Numbered from the stretch's first letter, positions 28,477 through 38,156 are shown. The stretch is DNA of 64,000 nucleotides from Tenacibaculum sp. Bg11-29 (GCF_002836595.1 NZ_PJBB01000003.1:1-64000), one strand, 5' to 3'. Numbers and translations: made by a program. Notes: generated by a model from the sequence alone, not told the origin.

Positions 28477-29355
28477 ATGAGTAATCAAATAGAACTTCGT
28501 CATTTACGTTATTTTTTAGCCGTTGCTGAAGATTTACATTTTAGAAAAGCTGCTGAACGTCTTTATATTTCTCAACCTGGATTGAGTAGACAAATTAAAC
28601 AAATGGAAGATGACTTAGATATTAAGCTATTTATTCGCAATAATAGAAAAGTCGAATTAACAGAAGTTGGTAAATACTTAAAAAAAGAACTTACGCAGAA
28701 TTTAAAAAACTTAGCGCACGTTTTTAACTACGCCAGATTATTACAAGATGGAAAAGATGGACATTTAAATTTTGGTTATGTAGGTTCTGCAATGCAAGAA
28801 ATTATTCCTAACCTATTAATTGAATTTAAAAAAGAACACCCTAATGTTCAATTTGGTTTAAAAGAACTAGATAACGAAAAACAAATTGATAGCTTATTGT
28901 CTCAAGATATTGATATAGGTTTTGTAAGATTAGACCGCGTACCAAGAGGACTTTCAATTAAACCAATTTTAAAAGAATCATTTTGCTTAGTATTACCTAA
29001 AAATCATTTAGTAAATAAAGATAATTTTAAAGGTTTACATCAATTAAAAGATGAATCTTTCATTCTATTCGATCCCTCATATAGCCCTTCTTATTACGAA
29101 AAAGTAATGCAGATTTTTGATGATAGTAAATTTGTTCCTATAGTATCTCACAATACAATTCACGCTGCATCAATTTATAAACTGGTCGAAAATAATTTTG
29201 GCTTATCAATTGTTCCTAAGTCGCTACAGTACGGCTATGATATGGATGTTAAGTTTATTGAACTCTCTAACATTTCTCAACGTACCACTTTATCTATAGT
29301 TTGGGATAAAAATAATAGAAATCCTATTGTTGACTCCCTCCTAAAGATAATTTAA
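28477..29355 (+). CDS. LysR-family transcriptional regulator, probably of the hut genes
   Basis: A 292-residue regulator. The winged-helix domain is at residues 1-65 (ELRHLRYFLAVAEDLHFRKAA, ISQPGLSRQIKQMEDDL), followed by an effector domain of the periplasmic-binding type (90-292). It diverges from hutH with only 79 bases between the start codons. This arrangement is classic for a LysR activator of its neighbour, with a pathway intermediate such as urocanate as likely inducer (inferred). Single gene with its own terminator. Confidence 0.9.
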   Translation: MSNQIELRHLRYFLAVAEDLHFRKAAERLYISQPGLSRQIKQMEDDLDIKLFIRNNRKVELTEVGKYLKKELTQNLKNLAHVFNYARLLQDGKDGHLNFGYVGSAMQEIIPNLLIEFKKEHPNVQFGLKELDNEKQIDSLLSQDIDIGFVRLDRVPRGLSIKPILKESFCLVLPKNHLVNKDNFKGLHQLKDESFILFDPSYSPSYYEKVMQIFDDSKFVPIVSHNTIHAASIYKLVENNFGLSIVPKSLQYGYDMDVKFIELSNISQRTTLSIVWDKNNRNPIVDSLLKII

Positions 29356-29359
29356 ATAA

Positions 29360-29392
29360 AAAAGGTTGTCTAAATATTTTAGACAACCTTTT
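29360..29392 (+). terminator. Terminator of the LysR gene
   Basis: A 15-bp perfect stem (AAAAGGTTGTCTAAA and its complement) with a 3-base loop begins 5 bases after the stop. It also faces the end of the convergent phosphatase gene. Confidence 0.8.
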
Positions 29393-29417
29393 AAGTTTTG
29401 CAACGAAAACTATATCA

Positions 29418-31619
29418 CTATTTAATTCTAATTTTTTTGGTATAATTCACGTCTCCTGAATTCATCTTTACGACATAAGTTCCTTTTGCTAATTTATTTA
29501 CATTAAAACCAATGTTGTAAATTCCTTTAGCATGTTTTTTATTTGAAATTAAAGTATTTATTTTCACACCTGTAAGATTGTATATCTCTACAGTAATACT
29601 ACATTCTTTTTGAACAAAATAGTGAACATTACCTTTTTCAGACATTGGATTAGGATATATTCCTAACACAACAAATGTTTCTTTAATATCTTTATTTTCT
29701 TCTACTTTTTTATAATTAACATAGCCTCCATAATTTTTATCAGCAGATTTTTTTGATACGCTATTTGTTGATTTCACACCGCATACTCCTTTACTTACGT
29801 AATAACTTTTGTAATGATATTGTCCTGTATTTGGTTTTGTAATATCTTTCATAAAATACCAATCTGCTTGTACTCTATCTTCTTTTACATCTAAAATATA
29901 ATAACCATGCTTTGTTAAATTAACTTCTTTCATATGTTTATTTAACTTTTTTGTATACCATTCTGCAATGTTTGCAGCAACACCTCCTACAGCATCTAAA
30001 TTTTGTGAAGTTACACTTGGTACAACAAATTCTGCAGCTAAACATTTATCATTGTACATGGTATTGCCAACATAAGTACTGTGAATATCTCCTGTTAGCA
30101 CTACAATATTATCAATGCTATTATCACTTATATATTTATAAATCTTAGCTCTCTCTTCTGTAAATCCATCCCAAGCATCTTTTGTTGGCACTCCCTTATA
30201 ATACATCATCATTACTTGATTCCCTATAATTCGCCATGTAGCACTTGAACTCGATAATTTATTTAACAACCAATCAAATTGTGGTTTTCCTAATATTGAT
30301 TTATACGATGCGCTTCGTCCTGCCATATTTTCTATTGACACTTTTTTTAAATCCCCTTTTTTAAGTGATTTTTCAAGTAATGAAACTAATTTATCTTCAT
30401 TAAACCTTGAATCTGCCCTTCTTTTCCCAACAGTTTTATAACTATATACCAAACTTGTTATTCCATCTAATACAAATTCTTTTTCTGATTTTGTTAGCTT
30501 TGATGTTTCAATAAAATATGGCATAATTTCTTCTAAAGCTATTTTAATCTCTTCTGGAGTTTCAACAGCTTTTGTTTTAATCATCCTTTCTACCTTACTT
30601 TTTAGCTTTTCTTCTGTAGTATGTTTTTTCTTTTCTTTTACAACGACTCCTTTATTAGCTAATGTTTCCCCTCTTCCTTCTATTCGAGTATCTAACATTA
30701 ACAAATCTGCTAGATCGCCATAAGAAAAACTTCTGTATAATCGATATTCTTGTATTGAATTCGCTCTAACTGGTAGCCATTCAAAATATGCTTTATAAGC
30801 ATTCCCCTTCCTTGTTTCCCAACTTCCTTCCTTTGATTCTGTATGATTTTCAGCTCCAAATTTGTCTGCATCATTCGCAAACTCATGATCATCCCAAATA
30901 AGAATAAAAGGATGTTGCTGATGTAGCTCTCTCAACATTGGGTCTAAACGATAATATGAATAGCGAATTCTATAATCATTTAAAGTTACAATCTCGTTTT
31001 TAGGCAAATGCCCTCTACCTATAGATTTTTTATACCCATAACCTCCACTTTCATATTCATAAATGTAATCTCCTAAGTGTATTACCGCATCAATATCTTT
31101 TCTTTTTGCTAACTCTTTATAAGCATTAAAATATCCATTTTGATAATTTGAACATGAAACTACACCAAAGCGTACGTTACTTACATTGCCTGTTGGTGAG
31201 GTTCTTGTTTTTCCTATTACCGACTTTTTCCCTAGTGCTTCAAATTGATAATAGTATGATGTATTCGGTTGTAAATCTCTAACATCTACTTTAATTGTAT
31301 AATCTACCCTATCGTTTGTGATTACACTTCCTTGTTTTACAATACTTGTAAAATTAACATCTGTTGCCATTTTCCAACTAACATTCGCTGTTGCATTGTT
31401 TGTTGTTATACGTGTCCATATAACCACAGCATCTTTTAAAGGGTCTCCTGAAGCTACTCCATGATAAAACGGTGCTAAAGAAGTATCAAAATAATCTTCT
31501 ACAGTTCCATTTTTCGATGATCTCGCAATTTTAGTTACAATACCTTCTTCTTGGGCATTAATCGTTGTAATAGCTAGTAATAAAACTGCTATTATAATGT
31601 AATTTAATCTTTTATACAT
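29418..31619 (-). CDS. PhoD-like phosphatase with T9SS type A sorting domain
   Basis: A 733-residue secreted enzyme. The signal peptide ends near TTINAQ. An N-terminal Ig-like PhoD domain (FYHGVASGDPLKDAVVIWTR) is followed by a metallophosphatase core with SCSNYQNGYFNAY, HLGDYIYEY, IWDDHEFANDADKF and VVLTGDIHSTY as metal-binding segments. Residues about 315-390 are an unusual charged helical insert. The last ~75 residues form a T9SS sorting domain (LGIYPNPMSEKG ... GTYVVKM). The predicted role is phosphodiester or monoester hydrolysis at the cell surface or outside the cell for phosphate supply. It is transcribed alone. Confidence 0.92.
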   Translation of the reverse strand: MYKRLNYIIIAVLLLAITTINAQEEGIVTKIARSSKNGTVEDYFDTSLAPFYHGVASGDPLKDAVVIWTRITTNNATANVSWKMATDVNFTSIVKQGSVITNDRVDYTIKVDVRDLQPNTSYYYQFEALGKKSVIGKTRTSPTGNVSNVRFGVVSCSNYQNGYFNAYKELAKRKDIDAVIHLGDYIYEYESGGYGYKKSIGRGHLPKNEIVTLNDYRIRYSYYRLDPMLRELHQQHPFILIWDDHEFANDADKFGAENHTESKEGSWETRKGNAYKAYFEWLPVRANSIQEYRLYRSFSYGDLADLLMLDTRIEGRGETLANKGVVVKEKKKHTTEEKLKSKVERMIKTKAVETPEEIKIALEEIMPYFIETSKLTKSEKEFVLDGITSLVYSYKTVGKRRADSRFNEDKLVSLLEKSLKKGDLKKVSIENMAGRSASYKSILGKPQFDWLLNKLSSSSATWRIIGNQVMMMYYKGVPTKDAWDGFTEERAKIYKYISDNSIDNIVVLTGDIHSTYVGNTMYNDKCLAAEFVVPSVTSQNLDAVGGVAANIAEWYTKKLNKHMKEVNLTKHGYYILDVKEDRVQADWYFMKDITKPNTGQYHYKSYYVSKGVCGVKSTNSVSKKSADKNYGGYVNYKKVEENKDIKETFVVLGIYPNPMSEKGNVHYFVQKECSITVEIYNLTGVKINTLISNKKHAKGIYNIGFNVNKLAKGTYVVKMNSGDVNYTKKIRIK

Positions 31620-31659
31620 TTGAGTTAGTTTTTAATAAGTTGTTTGGTAATAAGCTTTG

Positions 31660-32129
31660 TTAGTATTTTTTTACTTTAATAAAGTACTTTCCGCTAGAAT
31701 AATTTTCAGTATTAATCTTAATGTTTTGACTTTTTATAGCACAATCATCTTTATATATCAAATTCACTAAAGCTGGGTATATCACTATTTCAATATTCTT
31801 AACTTCTTTAGAGTCTTTAGAGTCTTTAGTCACAAAAAGTAAGCAGTATTAGTAATTAAGTTCTATCGCTTTACAAAATTGTTATTCATTGATTTAAAAT
31901 TCACCGGATTAGTGATTTATTTTTATAAAGGATAATTACACCAATCTTTTACCAAAAATTTTTAGCTTCATAATACACCTTAGGATTATCTCCTGAAGTT
32001 TGATTCCAACCAATTATAATAGTAGTTAAAGGATTCTCGGTTAAAATTAATCGGTATTCTATCATTGTCTGCCAATGGGTTGAATACAATACTTAAACAA
32101 AATGTAGTTAATGGTTTTTGAAGGGACAT
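31660..32129 (-). pseudogene. Remains of a secreted metallophosphoesterase with T9SS domain
   Basis: Two fragments survive in order. Fragment 1 (32129 to 31949) starts MSLQKPLTTFCLSIVFN and, after a one-base frameshift, continues as YRLILTENPLTTIIIGWNQ, SGDNPKVYY and a stop; this is the start of the N-terminal domain of purple-acid-phosphatase-like enzymes. Fragment 2 (about 31840 to 31660) reads NIEIVIYPALVNL and then KINTENYSSGKYFIKVKKY and a stop, the end of a T9SS sorting domain. The catalytic core is gone, so a large internal deletion plus a frameshift is inferred. It lies next to the intact phosphatase gene. Confidence 0.7.
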
Positions 32130-32392
32130 ATTTTAAAATTTTAAACGAAACTAAACTATTTTTTAAGCTAATATTATGCACGCATAATAATTTAACCCAA
32201 AGTTAAATTTCATAACCTTACAATAACTTTTTCTTAAAAAAACACTAACTAATATTTAACACTTACAAACGTTACATATAATAATTTAGCTAGTTCATTA
32301 TCAATACTTTTATTTAACTATTTATCGATTCCTTATGGACTATTTCATATACTTGTATATTCAATGTTGAGTCATTTCACAAAAAAAACGAG
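32130..32392. other. Non-coding spacer
   Basis: AT-rich spacer between the phosphatase remnant and the next gene, together with the remnant making a 785-base stretch without an intact gene. It contains the TTG (32367-32369) upstream of the next promoter; nothing else is evident. Confidence 0.5.
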
Positions 32393-32400
32393 TATCTTTG
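32393..32400 (+). promoter_or_regulatory. Promoter box 4 bases before a GTG start
   Basis: TATCTTTG matches TAnnTTTG and is followed by CCCT and then the GTG at 32405. A TTG lies 23 bases upstream. Transcription should start at or inside the start codon. Confidence 0.5.
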
Positions 32401-32404
32401 CCCT

Positions 32405-32728
32405 GTGATTTTCGTCTCTAAACATATAGTTCCCAAAGGTTTTGTTGGTATTACCCTATTTCCCTTTATCTTTTTAAAACGAAAAGATTTAAAGCATAAT
32501 TATGAACTTGTAAATCATGAAAAAATTCATTTACAACAACAAAAAGAACTCCTTATTGTTTTCTTTTATCTTTTTTATTTTTTTGAATGGGCTGTTAAAT
32601 TTTTAAAATACCGAAATAGTTTTAAAGCATATAAAAATTTAAGTTTTGAACGAGAAGCCTATCTAAATGAAGAAAATTTGTATTATTTAGAAAAAAGAAA
32701 AACTTGGACTTTCCTTAACTATTTATAA
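32405..32728 (+). CDS. Conserved membrane-associated protein with NHEKIH motif
   Basis: A 107-residue protein with a basic N-terminus (KHIVPKGFVG), a short hydrophobic stretch, the motif LVNHEKIHLQQQ near residue 38, a second hydrophobic segment (LLIVFFYLFYFFEWAV) and a C-terminal FEREAYLNEENL. HEKIH plus a downstream Glu resembles a zinc-peptidase-like HExxH site, but the protein is very small. The start is GTG 32405; no ATG is available upstream in frame. Homologous small proteins occur widely in Bacteroidetes; their function is unknown to me. Confidence 0.75.
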   Translation: MIFVSKHIVPKGFVGITLFPFIFLKRKDLKHNYELVNHEKIHLQQQKELLIVFFYLFYFFEWAVKFLKYRNSFKAYKNLSFEREAYLNEENLYYLEKRKTWTFLNYL

Positions 32729-32759
32729 TTAATGAAAGAATTCAAATTTCTTTTAAGAA

Positions 32760-32801
32760 ATTCGTAAATTGCACCATCAATTTTCTATAAAATTTACGAA
32801 T
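32760..32801 (+). promoter_or_regulatory. Inverted repeat covering the icmF start codon
   Basis: ATTCGTAAATT (32760-32770) and AATTTACGAAT (32791-32801) are perfect complements across 20 bases. The right arm includes the first two bases of the ATG at 32800. The RNA hairpin could hide the start codon, or the DNA repeat could be an operator. It is too small to be a cobalamin riboswitch. Confidence 0.45.
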
Positions 32802-35800
32802 GGAACAAATAGCACCCTATAAACCTATACATAAAGTACGAATTGTAACTGCTGCTGCATTATTTGATGGGCACGATGCTGCCATAAATATTATGCGTAG
32901 AATTATTCAGTCTACCGGAGTTGAAGTAATTCATCTAGGACACGATAGAAGCGTAGAAGAAGTAGTAAACTGCGCCATACAAGAAGATGCAAATGCGATT
33001 GCTATTACGTCTTACCAAGGAGGGCATAATGAGTATTTTAAATACATGTATGATTTATTAAAAGAAAAAGGTGCCAGTCATATCAAAGTTTTTGGTGGTG
33101 GTGGTGGTGTAATTCTTCCTGATGAGATTAAAGAACTCATGGATTATGGAATTACTCGTATCTACTCTCCAGATGATGGTCGTGAATTAGGATTACAAGG
33201 AATGATTAACGATTTAGTTAAAACTTCTGATTTTGCAGTTGGAGACGTTTTAAACGGAGAAATTAATAATTTAGAGAACAAAGAAATTGGAAGCATTGCT
33301 CGTATTATTTCTTCTGCAGAAAACTTTCCTGAAGTAGCAAAAGAAACCTTAAATGCAATTCACGAAAAAAATAAAAATTCTAAAACACCTGTTTTAGGAA
33401 TTACAGGAACTGGTGGTTCTGGAAAATCAAGTTTAGTAGACGAACTAGTACGTCGTTTCTTAGTAGATTTCCCTGAAAAAACTATTGGATTAATTTCTGT
33501 TGACCCATCTAAACGTAAAACAGGAGGCGCTTTATTAGGTGACCGTATTCGTATGAATGCTATTAATAACGAACGTGTTTATATGCGTTCTTTAGCAACA
33601 CGACAATCTAACTTAGCGTTATCAAAATATGTAAACGAAGCAATTGAGGTTTTAAAAGCCGCTGAGTTTGATTTAATTATTCTAGAAACTTCTGGTATTG
33701 GGCAATCTGATACTGAGATTATAGAACATTCGGATACCTCGTTATATGTAATGACACCTGAATTTGGTGCTGCGACTCAACTAGAGAAAATCGACATGCT
33801 TGATTTTGCTGATTTAGTAGCTCTTAATAAATTTGACAAACGTGGTGCTTTAGATGCGATTCGTGATGTAAAAAAACAATACATGCGTAACAACAACCTA
33901 TGGGATGTTCATATGGATGATATGCCTGTTTTTGGAACCATTGCTTCTCAATTTAATGACCCAGGAATGAATACGTTGTACAAACGTATTATGGATAAGT
34001 TGGTTGAAAAAACTGGAGTTGATTTAAATTCTAAGATGGAAATTACCAAAGAAATGTCTGAAAAGATATTTGTAATTCCACCAAGAAGAGTTCGTTATTT
34101 ATCTGAAATATCAGAAAGTAACAGAGCGTATGATAAAAAAGTTGATGACCAAGTTATCGTTGCTCAAAAACTATACGGTATTCATCAAACAATTCTTTCT
34201 ATTGTGAATGTTACGTCGAGCGCAGTCGAGACGTCTTTCCTTTCGAAAAATGGAATTGATCAGGATGAAATCCTGTCTCTCGACTCCGCTCGAGACGACA
34301 AAGAGTTTTTAAAGTTATTAATTGCTCAATTCGACAAGATAAAACTAAATCTTGACCCACATAATTGGGAAGTTATTTTAAATTGGGCTACTAAAGTTAA
34401 GAAATACAAAGACCCTGTTTATAGTTTTAAAGTAAGAGATAAAGTTATAAATATAGATACACACAGTGAATCTTTATCGCATACACAAATTCCGAAAGTA
34501 GCCTTACCCAAATACAAAGCTTGGGGAGATTTATTACGTTGGAATTTACAAGAAAATGTTCCTGGTGAATTTCCGTATACCGCAGGATTATATCCGTTTA
34601 AAAGAACTGGTGAAGACCCAACAAGAATGTTTGCTGGTGAAGGTGGACCAGAACGTACCAACAGACGTTTTCACTATGTAAGTTTAGGGATGCCTGCAAA
34701 ACGTTTATCTACAGCTTTTGATAGTGTAACGCTGTATGGTAATGACCCTGGTGAAAGACCTGATATTTACGGAAAAATCGGTAATGCGGGAGTTTCTATT
34801 TGTTGTTTAGATGATGCTAAGAAATTATTTTCTGGTTTCGAATTAACACATGCTTTAACCTCTGTAAGTTTAACAATTAATGGCCCTGCGCCAATGTTGT
34901 TAGGTTTTTTCATGAATGCGGCTATCGATCAGAATTGTGAGAAGTACATCAAAGAAAATAACTTAGAAGAATTAGTTGAAGCTAAATTTAAGGAAATCTA
35001 TGATTCAAAAAATTTAGAAAGACCTGTTTACCAAGGAGATTTACCTCAAGGAAATGATGGTTTAGGATTACTATTGCTAGGGTTAACTGGTGATATGATT
35101 TTACCTGCAGATGTATATGCAGAAATCAAAAAAACAACACTAGCTCAAGTTCGTGGTACGGTACAAGCTGATATTTTAAAAGAAGATCAAGCACAAAATA
35201 CATGTATTTTTTCTACGGAATTTGCATTGCGCTTAATGGGTGATGTACAAGAATACTTTATTAAAGAACAAGTACGTAATTTCTATTCTGTTTCAATTTC
35301 TGGGTACCATATTGCCGAAGCTGGTGCCAACCCAATTACACAATTGGCTTTAACATTATCTAACGGATTTACCTATGTTGAATACTACTTATCTCGTGGT
35401 ATGGACATTAATAAATTCGGACCAAACTTATCATTCTTTTTCTCTAACGGAATTGACCCTGAATATTCAGTAATTGGTCGTGTAGCTCGTAAAATATGGG
35501 CAAAAGCAATGAAAAATAAATATGGCGCAAATCCAAGAGCGCAAATGTTAAAATATCACATTCAAACTTCTGGTCGTTCTTTACACGCTCAGGAAATTGA
35601 TTTTAACGATATTCGTACAACACTTCAAGCTTTATACGCTATTAATGATAACTGTAACTCACTACATACAAATGCGTATGACGAGGCTATTACAACACCT
35701 ACTGAAGAGTCGGTACGTAGAGCAATGGCAATTCAGTTAATTATCAATAAAGAATTAGGTTTAACTAAAAATGAAAACCCTATTCAAGGAGCTTTTATTA

Positions 35801-36252
35801 TTGAAGAGTTAACCGATTTAGTAGAAGAAGCTGTTTTATTAGAGTTTGATAGAATTACGGAACGTGGTGGTGTTTTAGGAGCCATGGAAACCATGTATCA
35901 GCGTTCTAAAATACAAGAAGAAAGTTTGTATTATGAGACTTTAAAGCATACTGGAGAATTCCCTATTATCGGTGTTAATACTTTTTTAAGTTCAAAAGGA
36001 TCTCCAACAGTAGTTCCTGCCGAAGTTATTCGTGCTACGGAAGAAGAAAAGAGATATCAAATAAAAACAAAAGAGTTATTAAACAAAGCCAATGACGGTA
36101 AAGTTCAAGAACAATTAGCTATTCTTCAAAAAGCAGCTGTTCAGAATGAAAACTTATTTGACAAATTAATGGAAGCTACAAAATTCTGTTCTTTAGGTCA
36201 AATTACCGAAGCTTTATTTAAAGTTGGTGGACAATACAGAAGAAATATGTAA
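32800..36252 (+). CDS. icmF: Fused acyl-CoA mutase (IcmF, isobutyryl-CoA mutase type)
   Basis: A 1150-residue adenosylcobalamin enzyme combining three parts. The B12-binding domain is at 1-150, with His25 in LFDGHDAA and the GGGGGV loop. The G-protein chaperone domain (MeaB type) is at about 190-450, with P-loop GTGGSGKSS and LNKFDKRG. The mutase barrel is at about 540-1150, with [20 protein letters not shown]. It interconverts isobutyryl-CoA and butyryl-CoA or related branched acyl-CoAs, and the G domain protects and reloads the cofactor. Residues about 471-500 are encoded by a palindromic element in the interdomain linker. It is followed by a terminator. Confidence 0.93.
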   Translation: MEQIAPYKPIHKVRIVTAAALFDGHDAAINIMRRIIQSTGVEVIHLGHDRSVEEVVNCAIQEDANAIAITSYQGGHNEYFKYMYDLLKEKGASHIKVFGGGGGVILPDEIKELMDYGITRIYSPDDGRELGLQGMINDLVKTSDFAVGDVLNGEINNLENKEIGSIARIISSAENFPEVAKETLNAIHEKNKNSKTPVLGITGTGGSGKSSLVDELVRRFLVDFPEKTIGLISVDPSKRKTGGALLGDRIRMNAINNERVYMRSLATRQSNLALSKYVNEAIEVLKAAEFDLIILETSGIGQSDTEIIEHSDTSLYVMTPEFGAATQLEKIDMLDFADLVALNKFDKRGALDAIRDVKKQYMRNNNLWDVHMDDMPVFGTIASQFNDPGMNTLYKRIMDKLVEKTGVDLNSKMEITKEMSEKIFVIPPRRVRYLSEISESNRAYDKKVDDQVIVAQKLYGIHQTILSIVNVTSSAVETSFLSKNGIDQDEILSLDSARDDKEFLKLLIAQFDKIKLNLDPHNWEVILNWATKVKKYKDPVYSFKVRDKVINIDTHSESLSHTQIPKVALPKYKAWGDLLRWNLQENVPGEFPYTAGLYPFKRTGEDPTRMFAGEGGPERTNRRFHYVSLGMPAKRLSTAFDSVTLYGNDPGERPDIYGKIGNAGVSICCLDDAKKLFSGFELTHALTSVSLTINGPAPMLLGFFMNAAIDQNCEKYIKENNLEELVEAKFKEIYDSKNLERPVYQGDLPQGNDGLGLLLLGLTGDMILPADVYAEIKKTTLAQVRGTVQADILKEDQAQNTCIFSTEFALRLMGDVQEYFIKEQVRNFYSVSISGYHIAEAGANPITQLALTLSNGFTYVEYYLSRGMDINKFGPNLSFFFSNGIDPEYSVIGRVARKIWAKAMKNKYGANPRAQMLKYHIQTSGRSLHAQEIDFNDIRTTLQALYAINDNCNSLHTNAYDEAITTPTEESVRRAMAIQLIINKELGLTKNENPIQGAFIIEELTDLVEEAVLLEFDRITERGGVLGAMETMYQRSKIQEESLYYETLKHTGEFPIIGVNTFLSSKGSPTVVPAEVIRATEEEKRYQIKTKELLNKANDGKVQEQLAILQKAAVQNENLFDKLMEATKFCSLGQITEALFKVGGQYRRNM
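34211..34300. repeat. Palindromic element read in frame inside icmF
   Basis: CGAGCGCAGTCGAGA (34217-34231) and TCTCGACTCCGCTCG (34278-34292) are inverted copies matching at 14 of 15 positions, and each arm is itself partly palindromic (TCGA cores). A smaller inverted pair CAGGAT/ATCCTG lies between. It has GC-rich arms in an AT-rich gene and encodes about 30 residues in a linker. It resembles the intergenic palindromic element at 37928-38036. Confidence 0.75.
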
Positions 36253-36281
36253 GCAAACAAAGTTTACATACAGTTATAAAG

Positions 36282-36301
36282 CCTCACATTTATTTGTGAG
36301 G
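36282..36301 (+). terminator. icmF terminator
   Basis: CCTCACA and TGTGAGG form a 7-bp stem with a 6-base loop followed by a T-run, 29 bases after the icmF stop. A second copy lies at 37808-37827. Confidence 0.7.
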
Positions 36302-36362
36302 TTTTTTGTTTTTAAGATGTAATGTTAATCCTAAAAAAGAGACTACATTTTAAAATGTAATT

Positions 36363-36998
36363 ATGACACTTACACAACAATTAAAAGAATTAGCCGACAA
36401 TAGTGAAAAAAGGCATCCTGGTGAACCTCAAAACATCATGAAAGCTGCTATTACCGAACTAGAAAAAACAACTATATTAGCCAAGGTTACAAAAACTGGT
36501 GATACATTTCCTGACTTTTCTTTACCTAATGCAACTGGTGAATTAACCGCTCTTGATACGCTTCTTAAAAAAGGAAAAATAGTACTTACTTTTTACAGAG
36601 GTGGTTGGTGCCCGTATTGTAATTTAGCTTTAAAAGCATTGCAAAACGCACTTCCTGAAATTAATGACAAAGGAGCTACGCTTATTGCAATTACCCCAGA
36701 AACGCCTGACAACTCTCTTAATTCAAAAGAAAAAAACAATTTAGAGTTTGAAATATTAACAGATAGCAATAATGATTTAGCAAGGTCTTTAGGCTTGTTA
36801 TATAAATTACCAGAAAACTTAACAACTCTTTATAATAGTTTTGGAATTAACCTTCTTAAAAGTCAAGGGAACAATGAGAATGAATTACCTATTGCTGCAA
36901 CTTATATTATTGATACAGATAAAAAAATAACGTACGATTATATTGTTGAAGATTATAAACTAAGAGCCGATCCTTTAGCTATTATCGCTGCTCTTTAA
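36363..36998 (+). CDS. Peroxiredoxin-like protein (AhpC/TSA superfamily)
   Basis: A 211-residue cytosolic thioredoxin-fold protein. Its redox motif is TFYRGGWCPYCNLAL (Cys83 and Cys86), typical of the peroxiredoxin-like/AhpC-TSA group rather than of classical two-Cys peroxiredoxins. The TGDTFPDFSLPNATGE segment is the usual N-terminal signature. It probably reduces peroxides or disulfides. The DUF547 gene follows after 12 bases, so they form a pair. The pair is bracketed by two copies of the icmF tail, so it may have been inserted or left by a duplication. Confidence 0.87.
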   Translation: MTLTQQLKELADNSEKRHPGEPQNIMKAAITELEKTTILAKVTKTGDTFPDFSLPNATGELTALDTLLKKGKIVLTFYRGGWCPYCNLALKALQNALPEINDKGATLIAITPETPDNSLNSKEKNNLEFEILTDSNNDLARSLGLLYKLPENLTTLYNSFGINLLKSQGNNENELPIAATYIIDTDKKITYDYIVEDYKLRADPLAIIAAL

Positions 36999-37010
36999 AA
37001 TACCTTAATA

Positions 37011-37703
37011 ATGCCTAAACACTTAAATAAACTTTCTGAGCAACTTTTACTTCATGTAAAACTAGATAAAAACGTCTCAGAAATTCGTTTAGAGTTAGAG
37101 TGTTTCGATTTTAAAAAATTAAACAATACGCTTATTAATGACACTCAAAAAAAAGCATTTTGGATTAATATCTACAATGCTTTTTATCAAATATTAAGAG
37201 AAAAAGAGAAAATTGACAAACAAATCATCTACAAGAAAAAACTATTCACAATTGCTGGTACAATATTTAGTTTAGATGATGTAGAACACGGAATATTAAG
37301 AAGGTATCGCTATAAATATTCATTGGGTTTTATTGCTAATTTATTTCCTCCTAAAATAATTAAAAAACTTGCTGTTTCTAAAATTGATTATCGTATTCAC
37401 TTTGCTTTAAATTGTGGCGCAAAAAGTTGTCCGCCAATTGCCTTTTATACTCCTTTAAATATCGAAGAAGAATTAAACTTAGCTACTCAATCTTTTTTAG
37501 AAAGTGAGACAGATTTTCATCCTGATAAAAAAGAAATACATACAACTGTTCTTTTTAAATGGTTTTTAGCAGATTTCGGAGGCATAAAAGGAATTAAAAG
37601 TATATTTAAAACGCAACTAGGTAAAGATATTTCTGATTATAAAATAAAGTACAAAGAATATTCTTGGGAAGAAGATTTAGCCAACTTTAGAGCTGAAGTT
37701 TAA
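37011..37703 (+). CDS. DUF547 domain protein
   Basis: A 230-residue protein with the DUF547 hallmarks KKAFWINIYNAFYQIL, FSLDDVEHGILR and DYRIHFALNCGAKSCPP; the Cys and His of the last segments suggest a papain-like or metal-related site, but no reaction is established for the family. Many DUF547 proteins have signal peptides; this one has none visible, so it is probably cytosolic. It is paired with the peroxiredoxin-like gene and its stop is followed within 10 bases by the icmF-tail remnant. Confidence 0.85.
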   Translation: MPKHLNKLSEQLLLHVKLDKNVSEIRLELECFDFKKLNNTLINDTQKKAFWINIYNAFYQILREKEKIDKQIIYKKKLFTIAGTIFSLDDVEHGILRRYRYKYSLGFIANLFPPKIIKKLAVSKIDYRIHFALNCGAKSCPPIAFYTPLNIEEELNLATQSFLESETDFHPDKKEIHTTVLFKWFLADFGGIKGIKSIFKTQLGKDISDYKIKYKEYSWEEDLANFRAEV

Positions 37704-37710
37704 ATACCAC

Positions 37711-37830
37711 AGCTACCAAGTTCTCCTTTTCTAAGCCAAATTACCGAAGCTTTATTTAAAATTGGTAAGCAATATAGAAGGCAATGCCTTCAGATAAACA
37801 CTTAACTCCTCACATCTATTTGTGAGGTTT
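37711..37830 (+). pseudogene. Decayed second copy of the icmF 3' end and terminator
   Basis: The bases from GCTACCAAGTTCTC to the hairpin match the icmF end (36180-36310): after a one-base frameshift it reads [15 protein letters not shown], against [17 protein letters not shown] in icmF. The hairpin CCTCACA/TGTGAGG plus T-run (37808-37827) is also repeated. By eye, identity is roughly three quarters to four fifths. It is not translated from a start of its own. Confidence 0.8.
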
Positions 37831-37927
37831 TTTGTTTACTAAATTTTCTACTTATAGAATACTTGTAACTTTAAATATTTAACAAAAAACTATTCAATTT
37901 TAACGTGAATTCAACATAAGGAAAAGG

Positions 37928-38036
37928 TGTCAGTTCGAGTGAAATTCTGGAAGAATTTAGTATAGAGAACAACCTTTTTCGTTTTTAAATTATACTTCTC
38001 GATACTATTTTCCATCAAAAATCACTCGAAGTGACA
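37928..38036. repeat. 109-bp intergenic palindromic element with long inverted ends
   Basis: The ends are inverted copies of about 42 bases: the left begins TGTCAGTTCGAGTG, and the reverse complement of the right end begins TGTCACTTCGAGTG; both also contain TAGTAT and GAGAA near their inner ends. The two arms differ at several positions, so the element is not recent. It has no coding capacity, as in a REP- or MITE-like repeat. The surrounding 37831-38156 shows no gene. Confidence 0.7.
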
Positions 38037-38156
38037 ATTTAAAAATCAAAAATTTTCATATCGAAATCACATAATTTTAAGGAATAATGATAAATGTCAT
38101 TTTTCTAAAAAATTAGTAGTCGTAAATTAGTATAAACAAAAATCAAAAGATCAATT

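Noticed and set aside
32729..32799. Cobalamin riboswitch before icmF
   Set aside because: The leader is only about 70 bases and shows a simple inverted repeat; a B12 riboswitch needs about 200 bases and its B12-box, which is absent.
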